A DNA stretch of 64,000 nt from an uncultured Oscillospiraceae bacterium (GTDB taxonomy: Bacteria; Bacillota; Clostridia; Oscillospirales; Ruminococcaceae). Every line of letters starts with the position of its first letter. Position 1 is the first letter of the stretch. Below are positions 57,410 to 64,000 of the stretch, in pieces. The DNA is taken from assembly GCA_910584715.1 (NCBI GenBank), contig CAJUAN010000008.1:56397-120396 (forward strand), given 5' to 3'. The translations under genes and the position numbers were made by a program. The notes under the pieces are model-generated. The model searched no databases. It was not told where the DNA came from and saw only the letters and a program-made list of their open reading frames with translations.

Positions 57410-58492
57410 ATGAAAAAGTTTAACGTAGGCATTATCGGAGCTACGGGTATGGTGGGACAGCGTTTTTCTCTCCTGCTTGAAAATCACCCCTGGTTCAACG
57501 TGGTCGCTGTTGCGGCTTCTCCCAGAAGCGCGGGAAAACGCTACGAAGATGCTGTCGGAGCAAAGTGGGCTATGACCTCCCCTATCCCCACAAATATAAA
57601 GGACATGACCGTCATGGACGCGACTGCGGACATCGACAAAATTGCGGGAATGGTTGACTTCGTTTTCTGCGCCGTTGATATGAAAAAGGATGAAATAAAG
57701 GCTCTCGAGGAGCGTTACGCAAAGGCGGAGTGCCCCGTAGTCTCCAACAACTCGGCGCACCGCGGTACTCCCGACGTTCCGATGGTAGTACCCGAAATAA
57801 ACCCGGAACACATTGAAATTATTGAAGCTCAGAGGAAGCGTCTTGGTACAAAGCGGGGCTTTATCGCGGTCAAGTCTAACTGCTCGCTGCAAAGCTATGT
57901 TCCTGCCCTGCACCCTCTTATGGCGGAATTCGGCGTAACAAAGGCTCTCGTCTGCACATATCAGGCTATCAGCGGCGCGGGAAAGACCTTTGATACAATG
58001 CCCGAGATACTTGACAACGTTATCCCCTACATCGGCGGCGAGGAGGAAAAATCCGAGCAGGAGCCTTTGAAGATATGGGGTCATATTGATGGTGACAAGA
58101 TCGTAAATGCTGAATCTCCCTCAATTACGGCGCAGTGCCTCCGCGTACCCGTTTCGGACGGTCATATGGCTGCGGTATTCGCTTCCTTTGAAAAGAAGCC
58201 CACAAAGGAGCAGATGCTCGAAGCGTGGAAAAATTTCAGCGGAGTACCGCAGGAATTGCAGCTTCCCTCCGCACCGAAGCAGTTCCTGAACTACTTTGAG
58301 GAGGATAACCGTCCCCAGACAAAGCTTGACAGAATGCTTGAAAACGGCATGGCTGTTTCTATCGGCCGTCTCCGCGAGGACACCCAGTACGACTACAAGT
58401 TTGTGTGCCTGTCGCACAACACTCTCCGCGGCGCGGCGGGCGGAGCCGTTCTCATGGCTGAGCTGCTTGCGGCAAAGGGTTATTTTGATTGA
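57410..58492 (+). CDS. asd: Aspartate-semialdehyde dehydrogenase (archaeal/fungal type)
   Basis: Reduces aspartyl phosphate to aspartate semialdehyde, the branch compound of lysine, threonine and methionine synthesis. 360 residues. The NADP loop is IGATGMVGQRF, the catalytic cysteine is in VKSNCSLQSYVP, QAISGAGKTFDTMPEI follows, and histidine is in VSDGHMAAV. The longer size and the NCSLQSYVP pattern place it in the archaeal/fungal-type branch, found in some Clostridia. Strong AAAGGAG. The stop overlaps the next ATG by one base (TGATG). Confidence 0.95.
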   Translation: MKKFNVGIIGATGMVGQRFSLLLENHPWFNVVAVAASPRSAGKRYEDAVGAKWAMTSPIPTNIKDMTVMDATADIDKIAGMVDFVFCAVDMKKDEIKALEERYAKAECPVVSNNSAHRGTPDVPMVVPEINPEHIEIIEAQRKRLGTKRGFIAVKSNCSLQSYVPALHPLMAEFGVTKALVCTYQAISGAGKTFDTMPEILDNVIPYIGGEEEKSEQEPLKIWGHIDGDKIVNAESPSITAQCLRVPVSDGHMAAVFASFEKKPTKEQMLEAWKNFSGVPQELQLPSAPKQFLNYFEEDNRPQTKLDRMLENGMAVSIGRLREDTQYDYKFVCLSHNTLRGAAGGAVLMAELLAAKGYFD

Positions 58493-58950
58493 TGAGCGTA
58501 ACACTGAGAAAAGGCACGGGCTCGGATGCCGAACTGATAGTCGGTTATCTTAAAAAGCTTGCGGAATACGAAAAGCTCGGGGATATGTGCAGTATCACGC
58601 CGGAAGCCCTCATAAAGCTTATGAACGAGGAAAACGGTCTGCACACCGTCATTGCGGAGCGGGACGGCGTTCCGGTCGGCATGATGACTTGGTACGTCTA
58701 CAAGATAGCAACGTTTTCGGGAAGACGTGTATTTTATATTGAGGATGTTTTTATCGACGAAAACAGGCGCGGAGAGGGTATCGGCTCTGCTCTTTTCACT
58801 GAAGCAAAACGGCTTGCCTCCGAACTTGGCTGTGCGAGGCTTGAATGGAAATGCCTTGACTGGAACAAGTCCGCCCAAAGCTTTTACGAAAAAATAGGCG
58901 GAAACATTTCCGACGACGGCTGGCTTACCTATACCATAAATTTGAAATAA
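58492..58950 (+). CDS. GNAT N-acetyltransferase inside the lysine operon
   Basis: 152 residues: SVTLRKGTGSDAELIVGYLKKLAEYEKLGD at the start, then FYIEDVFIDENRRGEGIGSALFTEAKRLASELGCARLEWKCLDWN with the acetyl-CoA loop RRGEGIG, and QSFYEKIGGNISDDGWLTY. The pattern resembles spermidine/diamine acetyltransferases. It is coupled to asd by overlap, and dapA follows after 19 bases, so the L-box controls it too. It is not a known DapD/DapH enzyme, which belong to other folds. It may acetylate lysine, a diamine or an intermediate. Confidence 0.88.
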   Translation: MSVTLRKGTGSDAELIVGYLKKLAEYEKLGDMCSITPEALIKLMNEENGLHTVIAERDGVPVGMMTWYVYKIATFSGRRVFYIEDVFIDENRRGEGIGSALFTEAKRLASELGCARLEWKCLDWNKSAQSFYEKIGGNISDDGWLTYTINLK

Positions 58951-58969
58951 TTCTGAAAGGAACATTTTT

Positions 58970-59860
58970 ATGAAGAATACGGTTTTTACAGGCGCGGGAG
59001 TTGCTATTGTCACCCCGATGAACGCTGACGGTTCAATCAATTGGGACGAATTCGGAAGAATAATTGATTTCCAGATAGATAACGGAACGGACTCTATCAT
59101 TGTTTGCGGCACTACAGGCGAGTCCGCAACAATGACCGACGAGGAGCACATTGAATGTATACGTTACTGCGTTGACCGCGTAAATAAGCGAGTTCCGGTA
59201 ATTGCAGGTACCGGCAGCAATGACACAAAGTATGCGGTCGATTTATCCGTTGAAGCGGAAAAGCTTGGCGCAGACGCACTTTTGGTAGTTACTCCATACT
59301 ACAACAAGACCTCTCAGAGAGGACTTATTGCTCACTTTACGGCAATTGCAGACAGCGTTAATATACCCATAATTTTGTACAATGTACCCTCCCGCACAGG
59401 CGTAAACATCGCTCTCGATACATACGACGCGCTTGCTAACCACAAAAACATCTGCGCCGTAAAAGAAGCGAGCGGAAACATTTCCGCAATAGCAAAAATT
59501 ATTGAAAAATGCGGCGGCAGGCTGGACGTTTACAGCGGAAACGACGACCAGATAGTGCCGATTATGGCTCTTGGCGGAAAAGGCGTTATAAGCGTTTTGT
59601 CCAACATTTGTCCGAAGGAAACTCACGAAATCGCGCAGCTTTGCCTTGACAATAACGTTGCGGCTGCCGCTGAAATGCAGATAAAATATCTTGAACTCAT
59701 TAACGACTTGTTTATGGACGTTAACCCGATCCCAGTAAAAGAGGCTATGAACCTTATGGGCTTCAGCGCCGGTGAGTGCCGCTTGCCGCTGCTCAGAATG
59801 GAACAGAGCAAAATCGACGTTCTCGCGGCTTCTATGAAAAAGGTCGGAGTTATCAAGTGA
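58970..59860 (+). CDS. dapA: 4-hydroxy-tetrahydrodipicolinate synthase
   Basis: Condenses pyruvate with aspartate semialdehyde, the first committed step to lysine and diaminopimelate. 296 residues with GVAIVTPMNADGSINWDEFGR, GTTGESATMTDEEH, YYNKTSQRGLIAHF, the conserved tyrosine in YNVPSRTGVN, and the Schiff-base lysine in ICAVKEASGN. GKGVISVLSNICPKETHEI is as in the family. The third gene of the riboswitch-controlled operon. Confidence 0.97.
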   Translation: MKNTVFTGAGVAIVTPMNADGSINWDEFGRIIDFQIDNGTDSIIVCGTTGESATMTDEEHIECIRYCVDRVNKRVPVIAGTGSNDTKYAVDLSVEAEKLGADALLVVTPYYNKTSQRGLIAHFTAIADSVNIPIILYNVPSRTGVNIALDTYDALANHKNICAVKEASGNISAIAKIIEKCGGRLDVYSGNDDQIVPIMALGGKGVISVLSNICPKETHEIAQLCLDNNVAAAAEMQIKYLELINDLFMDVNPIPVKEAMNLMGFSAGECRLPLLRMEQSKIDVLAASMKKVGVIK

Positions 59861-59863
59861 TGC

Positions 59864-59942
59864 ATGTATAGGTTAAAAGCTTTACGCGCGTTAAATGAGC
59901 ATTCAAAGCATTAAATATATGTACAGGTATTAACCTTTACAT
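59864..59942 (+). repeat. Dyad in the dapA-dapB gap
   Basis: ATGTATAGGTTAA (59864-59876) and TTAACCTTTACAT (59930-59942) are inverted with one mismatch over 13 bases and enclose 53 bases. No T-run follows, so it is more likely an RNA-processing or stability structure than a terminator. Confidence 0.5.
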
Positions 59943-59960
59943 ATAGAAAGGACTGATAAA

Positions 59961-60728
59961 ATGGTAAATGTTACAATCTGCGGAGCTAACGGAAAAATGG
60001 GCAGAGTCATTTCCTCGGTAATAAAAGACAGAGACGACTGTACCGTTATTTCCGGCGTAGACCTGAACACCGAAAAATACGCCGATTTTGAAATTTACGA
60101 AAATGTAAAGGAATTGCCCGTAAAACCCGATGTTATCATTGACTACTCTCACCCGACCTGCCTTATTCAACACGGTTTGCTTGATTACTGCCTTTCTACT
60201 GGGACGGCTATTGTTATTGCAACAACAGGCTACAACGAGGATCAGATAGAAGCTATAAAAAAAGCGGCAGAGCAGATACCTGTGTTTTTTACGTTCAATA
60301 TGTCCCTTGGTATCAACCTTTTGTGCAAGCTTGCCAAAACTGCTGCGGAGGTACTTGGCGGTCAGTTCGACATTGAGATCTTGGAAAAGCACCACAACCA
60401 AAAAATTGACGCTCCCAGCGGAACGGCTATCATGCTTGCTAACGCTATAAACGAGACTCTTAACAACAAGTACCAGTATGTTTATGACAGACATTCTCAA
60501 AGGAAAAAGCGGGATAAAAACGAGATAGGTATGCATTCTGTAAGAGGCGGCACTATTGTTGGAGAGCACGACATTATTTTTGCTGGACGAGACGAAGTGA
60601 TCACCATTTCCCACTCAGCGGCTTCAAAGGAAGTCTTTGCGGTCGGTTCAGTAAACGCGGCAGTTTTTATTGCCCAAAAACCTGTAGGGCTTTACGATAT
60701 GACAGCTCTTCTTGACAATGTAAATTAA
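59961..60728 (+). CDS. dapB: 4-hydroxy-tetrahydrodipicolinate reductase
   Basis: Second committed step to lysine. 255 residues: the nucleotide loop ICGANGKMGRVISSV, VIDYSHPTC, the ATTGYNEDQ loop, FTFNMSLGINLLCKLAKTAAEVL, the catalytic signature EKHHNQKIDAPSGTA with the His-His pair and Lys, and SVRGGTIVGEHDIIFAG. The end is typical (GLYDMTALLDNV). AGAAAGGA precedes the ATG. It is the last gene before the decayed insertion elements; the later dap genes are outside the window. Confidence 0.97.
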   Translation: MVNVTICGANGKMGRVISSVIKDRDDCTVISGVDLNTEKYADFEIYENVKELPVKPDVIIDYSHPTCLIQHGLLDYCLSTGTAIVIATTGYNEDQIEAIKKAAEQIPVFFTFNMSLGINLLCKLAKTAAEVLGGQFDIEILEKHHNQKIDAPSGTAIMLANAINETLNNKYQYVYDRHSQRKKRDKNEIGMHSVRGGTIVGEHDIIFAGRDEVITISHSAASKEVFAVGSVNAAVFIAQKPVGLYDMTALLDNVN

Positions 60729-60789
60729 AAAACAGCGTTAAAACTAAACTGACTGAATAAAAATTGATAATTGTAGGATTACAATAGAA

Positions 60790-61845
60790 GTGAGACAGTT
60801 CACAAAAAAGGTAGCGGAGCAGCATAGACCTGTGTTACAGTTAAGTTGCGAGAAATAAAAGCAACAGGAGGTCAGCTGATCCGCCATGAATAATATAACA
60901 CAAATAACCCGCCGCCGTCAAGCCATAATTGAATACGCTGAGAAAAAGGGCGTAACAGCAGCTACAAGGCGCTACAATGTAGGCAGAGCGACAATATATC
61001 GCTGGCTGAAACGATACGACGGTACATTAAAGTCGTTAAAAGACTGTTCTCATCGACCAAATAGCCATCAAAACCAACACACTGCGGAAGAGATAGCTCT
61101 GATAAAGAGTATGCGTAAAAAGAACAAGCATACAGGTGGTTTAGTTGTATTCTGGATAAAGCTTCGTCAGAGAGGCTATACACGCTCTATACCGGGTTTA
61201 TGGAGAATACCCAAAACTTGAATTACAGCCTGTTAAGTCTCCGAATCCCAAGTATATCCCGAAGCTATATGAGAAAATGCTGTATCCGTGACAGAGGGTT
61301 CAGATAGATGTTAAATTTGTTCCGGAGGTCTGCATAGTTGGTGATGCAAAAGCTGAAAAACGTAAGTTCTATCAGTATACAGCCATAGATAAATACTCAC
61401 GTTTCCGTTACCTGGAAGTTTTTGAGGAGCATAGTTCTCACAGTTCAAAAATTTTTCTTGAGCATATGCTCAAGGCATTCAAGTTTAAGGTCGACTGTGT
61501 TCAGACTGATAACGGGCAGAGTTTACAAAGCGTCTTGGTACTTCTAAAAAACCAACACTTACTTCTTTTGAGAAGGAATTAAAACAGCTTGGTATAGAGC
61601 ATAAGCTGATAAAACTTTATACTCCTCGTCACAACGGAAAGGTTGAACGTTCTCACCGTAAGGATAATGAATATTTTTATGCCACTCATACGTTTTATTC
61701 ATTTGATGATTTCAAAAAGCAATTAGCTGTTCACAGCAGAAAATACAACAATTTTTCTATGCGCCCTCTAAAATGGAATTCTCCCTCAGATTATATCAAA
61801 GCTTTTCTAAAAAATGGTCAAGTTTTTTGATTTATTTTGTCTCAC
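60790..61845 (+). mobile_element. Decayed insertion sequence with short terminal inverted repeats
   Basis: GTGAGACA (60790-60797) and TGTCTCAC (61838-61845) are perfect 8-base inverted ends of a 1,056-base stretch that holds a single broken transposase gene. No clear target-site duplication flanks it. The catalytic-domain type (DDE, with HTH at the front) is like IS481/IS3-group elements. Confidence 0.6.
60886..61830 (+). pseudogene. Broken DDE transposase (rve domain)
   Basis: An intact 111-codon front part holds a helix-turn-helix (AATRRYNVGRATIYRWLKRYDG). Then the frame shifts near 61205 to continue EYPKLELQPVKSPNPKYIPKLYEKM. A TGA stands at 61289-61291 in the place of a residue before QRVQIDVKFVPEVC, which holds the first catalytic Asp. 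A one-base loss near 61515, after QTDNG (second Asp), moves the frame again to EFTKRLGTSKKP. The end reads TPRHNGKVERSHRKDNEYFYATH (Glu) to FLKNGQVF, stop at 61828. At least three lesions, so it cannot encode an active enzyme. Confidence 0.85.
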
Positions 61846-61971
61846 ATCATTGACAAACCAACAGCCTCAATCAAGAAAAGGTGCAGACTCACCATTACCG
61901 TGCAGAAGCAACGCGAGTGTTATGGAGTCAGGTGACGAGAGAAGCGGTTTACAGTGTGAAAAAGTAGCAGC
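61846..61971. other. Gap between the decayed element and abiH
   Basis: 126 bases of mixed composition, more GC-rich than the abiH gene. A plus-strand frame through it (61814-62035) has no family features, and its later part is antisense to abiH. No site or RNA recognised; probably scar sequence from past insertions. Confidence 0.4.
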
Positions 61972-63198
61972 TTACGTGACTGCTCCAGGTGTTAACAATT
62001 CTTCTTTTTTTGCAATTGGAATCATGGGCTGCTGAATTACAAATTTAATCTTCGGCGGGTCTTGATTAATCTTTTCAAGCAAGCGTTTCTCGCCTATTAT
62101 CTTAATAACGTTTGCAATGTATTTACCCTCGGTTTCTTTGTCTTTGCAATAAATGGTTACTAAAGTTGCTTCACTTTCCAAGTAATCATACAAAATATCT
62201 TTATCGGTTATATCTAAAGAATGCCCAAATATAAAGACTTCTGCCGCCTTATTATTTTTTTCATAGTCAGATTTAATTATATTAAACCATTTATAATTTT
62301 CTATACCGGTTCTTTTTTGTATGCGCTGTGCAAATTTTTTAAATATTGTAAAATTTGTATTGCTGTCACGTTCCTTTTCAGACCAGTACTCATCAATACC
62401 TAAAACCATATTATTAGGATCATGGTCTATCTCACCATGTATATAGAAAATTTCAGCAGGCGTATCATAAACATTTTTATATGTATGTGTATAATTAAAA
62501 TTAATTATGTAATCAGGATTTAAATCTGCGATATCTTTATACTGCTGCGTTATTTTATTAGTTTCAACAAGATTTAAATATATTTCCAAAGCTTTTGTAA
62601 TGTCGTCCAAATCCTCATAAAGCACTTTTCTTAAACCAAAAACATCATTAACATTTTCAGAATTTTTTAAAACAGCCGATTTAAAGGCAGAATAACGAAG
62701 CTTAGCATTATCCTCATCTCCAATAAAAGTACAGCTTTCAAACAAATCTTTAACGCTTCTTGATAAATATTTTGAATGTTCGTCAATATATTTAATGCAC
62801 AATTTTATTTCAAGCTCAAAATCTATCCAGTTTTTTTCAAAGCAATTATATAAAATATTATTTGAAAAGTAATTGTACCATATATTTGCTTTTATATAAG
62901 AATATAATTTATCGAAATCTTTATTTGAAGTTTTAATATCTTTAATATAAGAGACCGTTCCTGTGTTAACGGTTTCATATACCCTATTTTTATAAGATTT
63001 GATCAGTTCATTTTTAACACATTCATTTATCTTCCAGTTAACGAGATCACTACAAATATATTCATTTAATGATACCAAAAAATCATTAGTATAAATCTTA
63101 CATATTCTCTCACAAAAGTCAAGAAAATTATTATATAAAGTCGGCAAATCATGAGCCAAATCAAAGCCATTACCAAGAATTAATACCTTTTTCCCCAT
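61972..63198 (-). CDS. abiH: AbiH-family abortive infection protein
   Basis: 408 residues. The N-terminal signature VLILGNGFDLAHDLPTLYNNFLDFCERI is the hallmark of the AbiH family (first described as a lactococcal phage-resistance determinant). The middle is helical and Asn/Tyr-rich. The C-terminal part has DYIINFNYTHTYKNVY, IHGEIDHDPNNMVLGIDEY, and FIFGHSLDITDKDILYDYL, a Sir2-like order of FNYT, HG and GHS pieces seen in SIR2/AbiH proteins. The gene is markedly more AT-rich than all its surroundings and sits between insertion-sequence remains. The last residues (LLTPGAVT) may run into flanking sequence. It probably makes an infected cell stop phage growth. Confidence 0.88.
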   Translation of the reverse strand: MGKKVLILGNGFDLAHDLPTLYNNFLDFCERICKIYTNDFLVSLNEYICSDLVNWKINECVKNELIKSYKNRVYETVNTGTVSYIKDIKTSNKDFDKLYSYIKANIWYNYFSNNILYNCFEKNWIDFELEIKLCIKYIDEHSKYLSRSVKDLFESCTFIGDEDNAKLRYSAFKSAVLKNSENVNDVFGLRKVLYEDLDDITKALEIYLNLVETNKITQQYKDIADLNPDYIINFNYTHTYKNVYDTPAEIFYIHGEIDHDPNNMVLGIDEYWSEKERDSNTNFTIFKKFAQRIQKRTGIENYKWFNIIKSDYEKNNKAAEVFIFGHSLDITDKDILYDYLESEATLVTIYCKDKETEGKYIANVIKIIGEKRLLEKINQDPPKIKFVIQQPMIPIAKKEELLTPGAVT

Positions 63199-63222
63199 TT
63201 ATATCACACTCCTTATTTTTAT

Positions 63223-63251
63223 ATAATACCACATAAACGAGTGTAAAACAA
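63223..63251 (-). promoter_or_regulatory. Likely promoter of abiH
   Basis: Minus strand: TTGTTT (63246-63251), 17 bases, TATTAT (63223-63228), then AAGGAG before the ATG at 63198. Confidence 0.5.
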
Positions 63252-63439
63252 GCTTATACAGCATATTTTATCACAATGCACACAAAATGAAAATGATTTA
63301 TGTAACATTTAACCATAAACTGAGGTAAACCGCCATACTTATTATTATACCCTTGATATTAGATACAGAACGGTTAATAATGTAACCTCGCTTTGTTTGG
63401 CGTACTTTTTGTATTGTGAGTTGATATATAGCTATAACT
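63252..63439. other. AT-rich gap with no feature seen
   Basis: Between the abiH promoter and the IS3 remnant. Stops in all six frames, no dyad or promoter of note beyond the one given for abiH. Confidence 0.5.
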
Positions 63440-63770
63440 TTAGTAAATATCATTCGCTATCGTATACATTTCTATGGCTTTGTCAAACGTATGAATAAGC
63501 CGGCAAAGGATCTGGAACTTGCCGAACTCATCAAAGAATGTCAGAAACAAACTAAACAGTCATATGGATATCGTCGTGTTACGATATGGTTAGAACGTAA
63601 TGGTATTCATCATAATCCTAAGACGGTCCTGAGTGTAATGCGTAAATACAATTTGTTATCGGTCATAAGACGAAAAAGATATTACAAATGCAGTCAAGCC
63701 CTACATAAGTACCAAAATCTACTTAACAGAGATTTTCAGGCTGACAGACCTAATCAGAAAAAAATGGGGG
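63440..63770 (+). pseudogene. Truncated IS3-family transposase OrfB
   Basis: The frame reads ...HFYGFVKRMNKPAKDLELAELIKECQK, then QSYGYRRVTIWLERNGIHHNPKTVLSVMRKYNLLSVIRRKRYY, the HTH_21 region of IS3 OrfB, and NLLNRDFQADRPNQK, which normally leads into the DDE catalytic core. The core is absent: after about 63770 the sequence changes to the start of another element. The front end also lacks a start codon (a stop lies at 63422). So only the linker part of OrfB remains. Confidence 0.8.
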
Positions 63771-63897
63771 CACTCCCAAAAATTTTGTGTAAAAACAAGA
63801 CCAATCAACCAAATGGATATATATTAAAAAAGAAGACAAGCAAAAGAAAAAAGAGATATAATAAAAGACAAGCAAAAAACAATAGGAGGAATAAAAA
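63771..63897 (+). mobile_element. Left end of an IS3-type element, running out of the window
   Basis: The junction after NQK begins GGGGGCACTCCCAAAAATTT, followed by an A-rich leader and AGGAGG before the ATG at 63898. It appears to be inserted within the older OrfB remnant. The exact end base cannot be fixed without the right end. Confidence 0.55.
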
Positions 63898-64000
63898 ATG
63901 GGTACGGGAAAACAGCAAAAATACAGCGGGGAATTCAAACAGACGATAGTAAATTTGTATCATTCAGGAAAAACCTATGCTCAGATACATAAGGAATATG
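63898..64000 (+). CDS. IS3-family transposase OrfA (cut by window end)
   Basis: 34 visible codons: MGTGKQQKYSGEFKQTIVNL followed by YHSGKTYAQIHKEY, the start of an HTH_Tnp_1 (IS3 OrfA) domain. It has a very good ribosome-binding site (AGGAGG, eight bases). The helix-turn-helix, leucine zipper and frameshift site to OrfB are beyond the window. It looks intact where visible. Confidence 0.8.
   Translation, partial: MGTGKQQKYSGEFKQTIVNLYHSGKTYAQIHKEY

Noticed and set aside
61814..62035. 73-codon plus-strand frame after the decayed transposase
   Set aside because: Its start lies in the transposase end and its last part is antisense to abiH; no family match.
1..64000. CRISPR arrays, tRNA or rRNA genes
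   Set aside because: No regularly spaced repeats, and no cloverleaf or rRNA-like sequence noticed in the gaps between genes on reading through.

Overview
The window reads as a chromosomal segment of a spore-forming, low-to-moderate G+C Clostridium-class Firmicute, most like the Oscillospiraceae/Ruminococcaceae. The evidence is the spoIIGA-sigE-sigG cluster, ytfJ/ytfI, the order yggS-sepF-ylmH-divIVA-ileS-lspA-rluD, Hfq next to miaA-mutL-mutS-miaB, a DnaD/DnaI pair and an L-box-controlled lysine operon. This is inferred from gene content and order; no rRNA or tRNA gene was seen that would place the organism.

Layout. 1-4.9 kb (minus): rluB (cut by the window edge), a D,D-carboxypeptidase, ytfJ, ytfI, scpB, scpA and an M50 peptidase. 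5.1 kb: rpmB with its own promoter and terminator. 5.4-13.7 kb (minus): ligA, an XRE regulator, then small accessory enzymes: a streptothricin-acetyltransferase-like GNAT, DUF3795, two HAD hydrolases, an alpha/beta hydrolase, two CPBP proteases, an ICMT-like methyltransferase and a small membrane protein that looks frameshifted. 13.7-15.5 kb: split transketolase. 15.5-24.9 kb (minus): HAD, rluD, lspA, ileS, divIVA, ylmH, sepF, yggS, an HlyD-like adaptor and hfq. 25-33.9 kb (minus): miaA, mutL, mutS, ylbF-like, miaB and small proteins.

34-39.7 kb (plus): dnaD, dnaI, cheV, spoIIGA, sigE, sigG. The sigG ribosome-binding site lies inside a perfect 15-bp hairpin, and the spoIIGA promoter has a Spo0A-box-like -35 with a 21-bp spacer. 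39.8-45.3 kb: a divergent tetR and a plus-strand operon of alpha/beta hydrolase, stand-alone condensation-domain protein, acyl carrier protein, AMP-forming ligase and SCP2 protein. A near-consensus promoter, three copies of a 17-bp TetR-type operator and a leader terminator precede the operon. This is the best candidate here for an undescribed pathway: activation of an acid, loading on a carrier, and condensation or transfer. Its product is unknown. 45.5 kb: a signal-less DUF11 protein.

46.4-57.1 kb (minus): an acyl-CoA-synthetase-like enzyme with an XRE-cupin regulator, HIT protein, three GNATs (one segment flanked by 40-bp direct repeats), a P-loop kinase, HAD, tgt, PAS protein, nucleotidyltransferase, DUF3592, queA and a lipoprotein. 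57.1-60.7 kb (plus): lysine riboswitch, asd, GNAT, dapA, dapB. 60.8-64 kb: an island of decayed insertion sequences around an AT-rich AbiH-family phage-defence gene; the last bases start a new IS3-type orfA.
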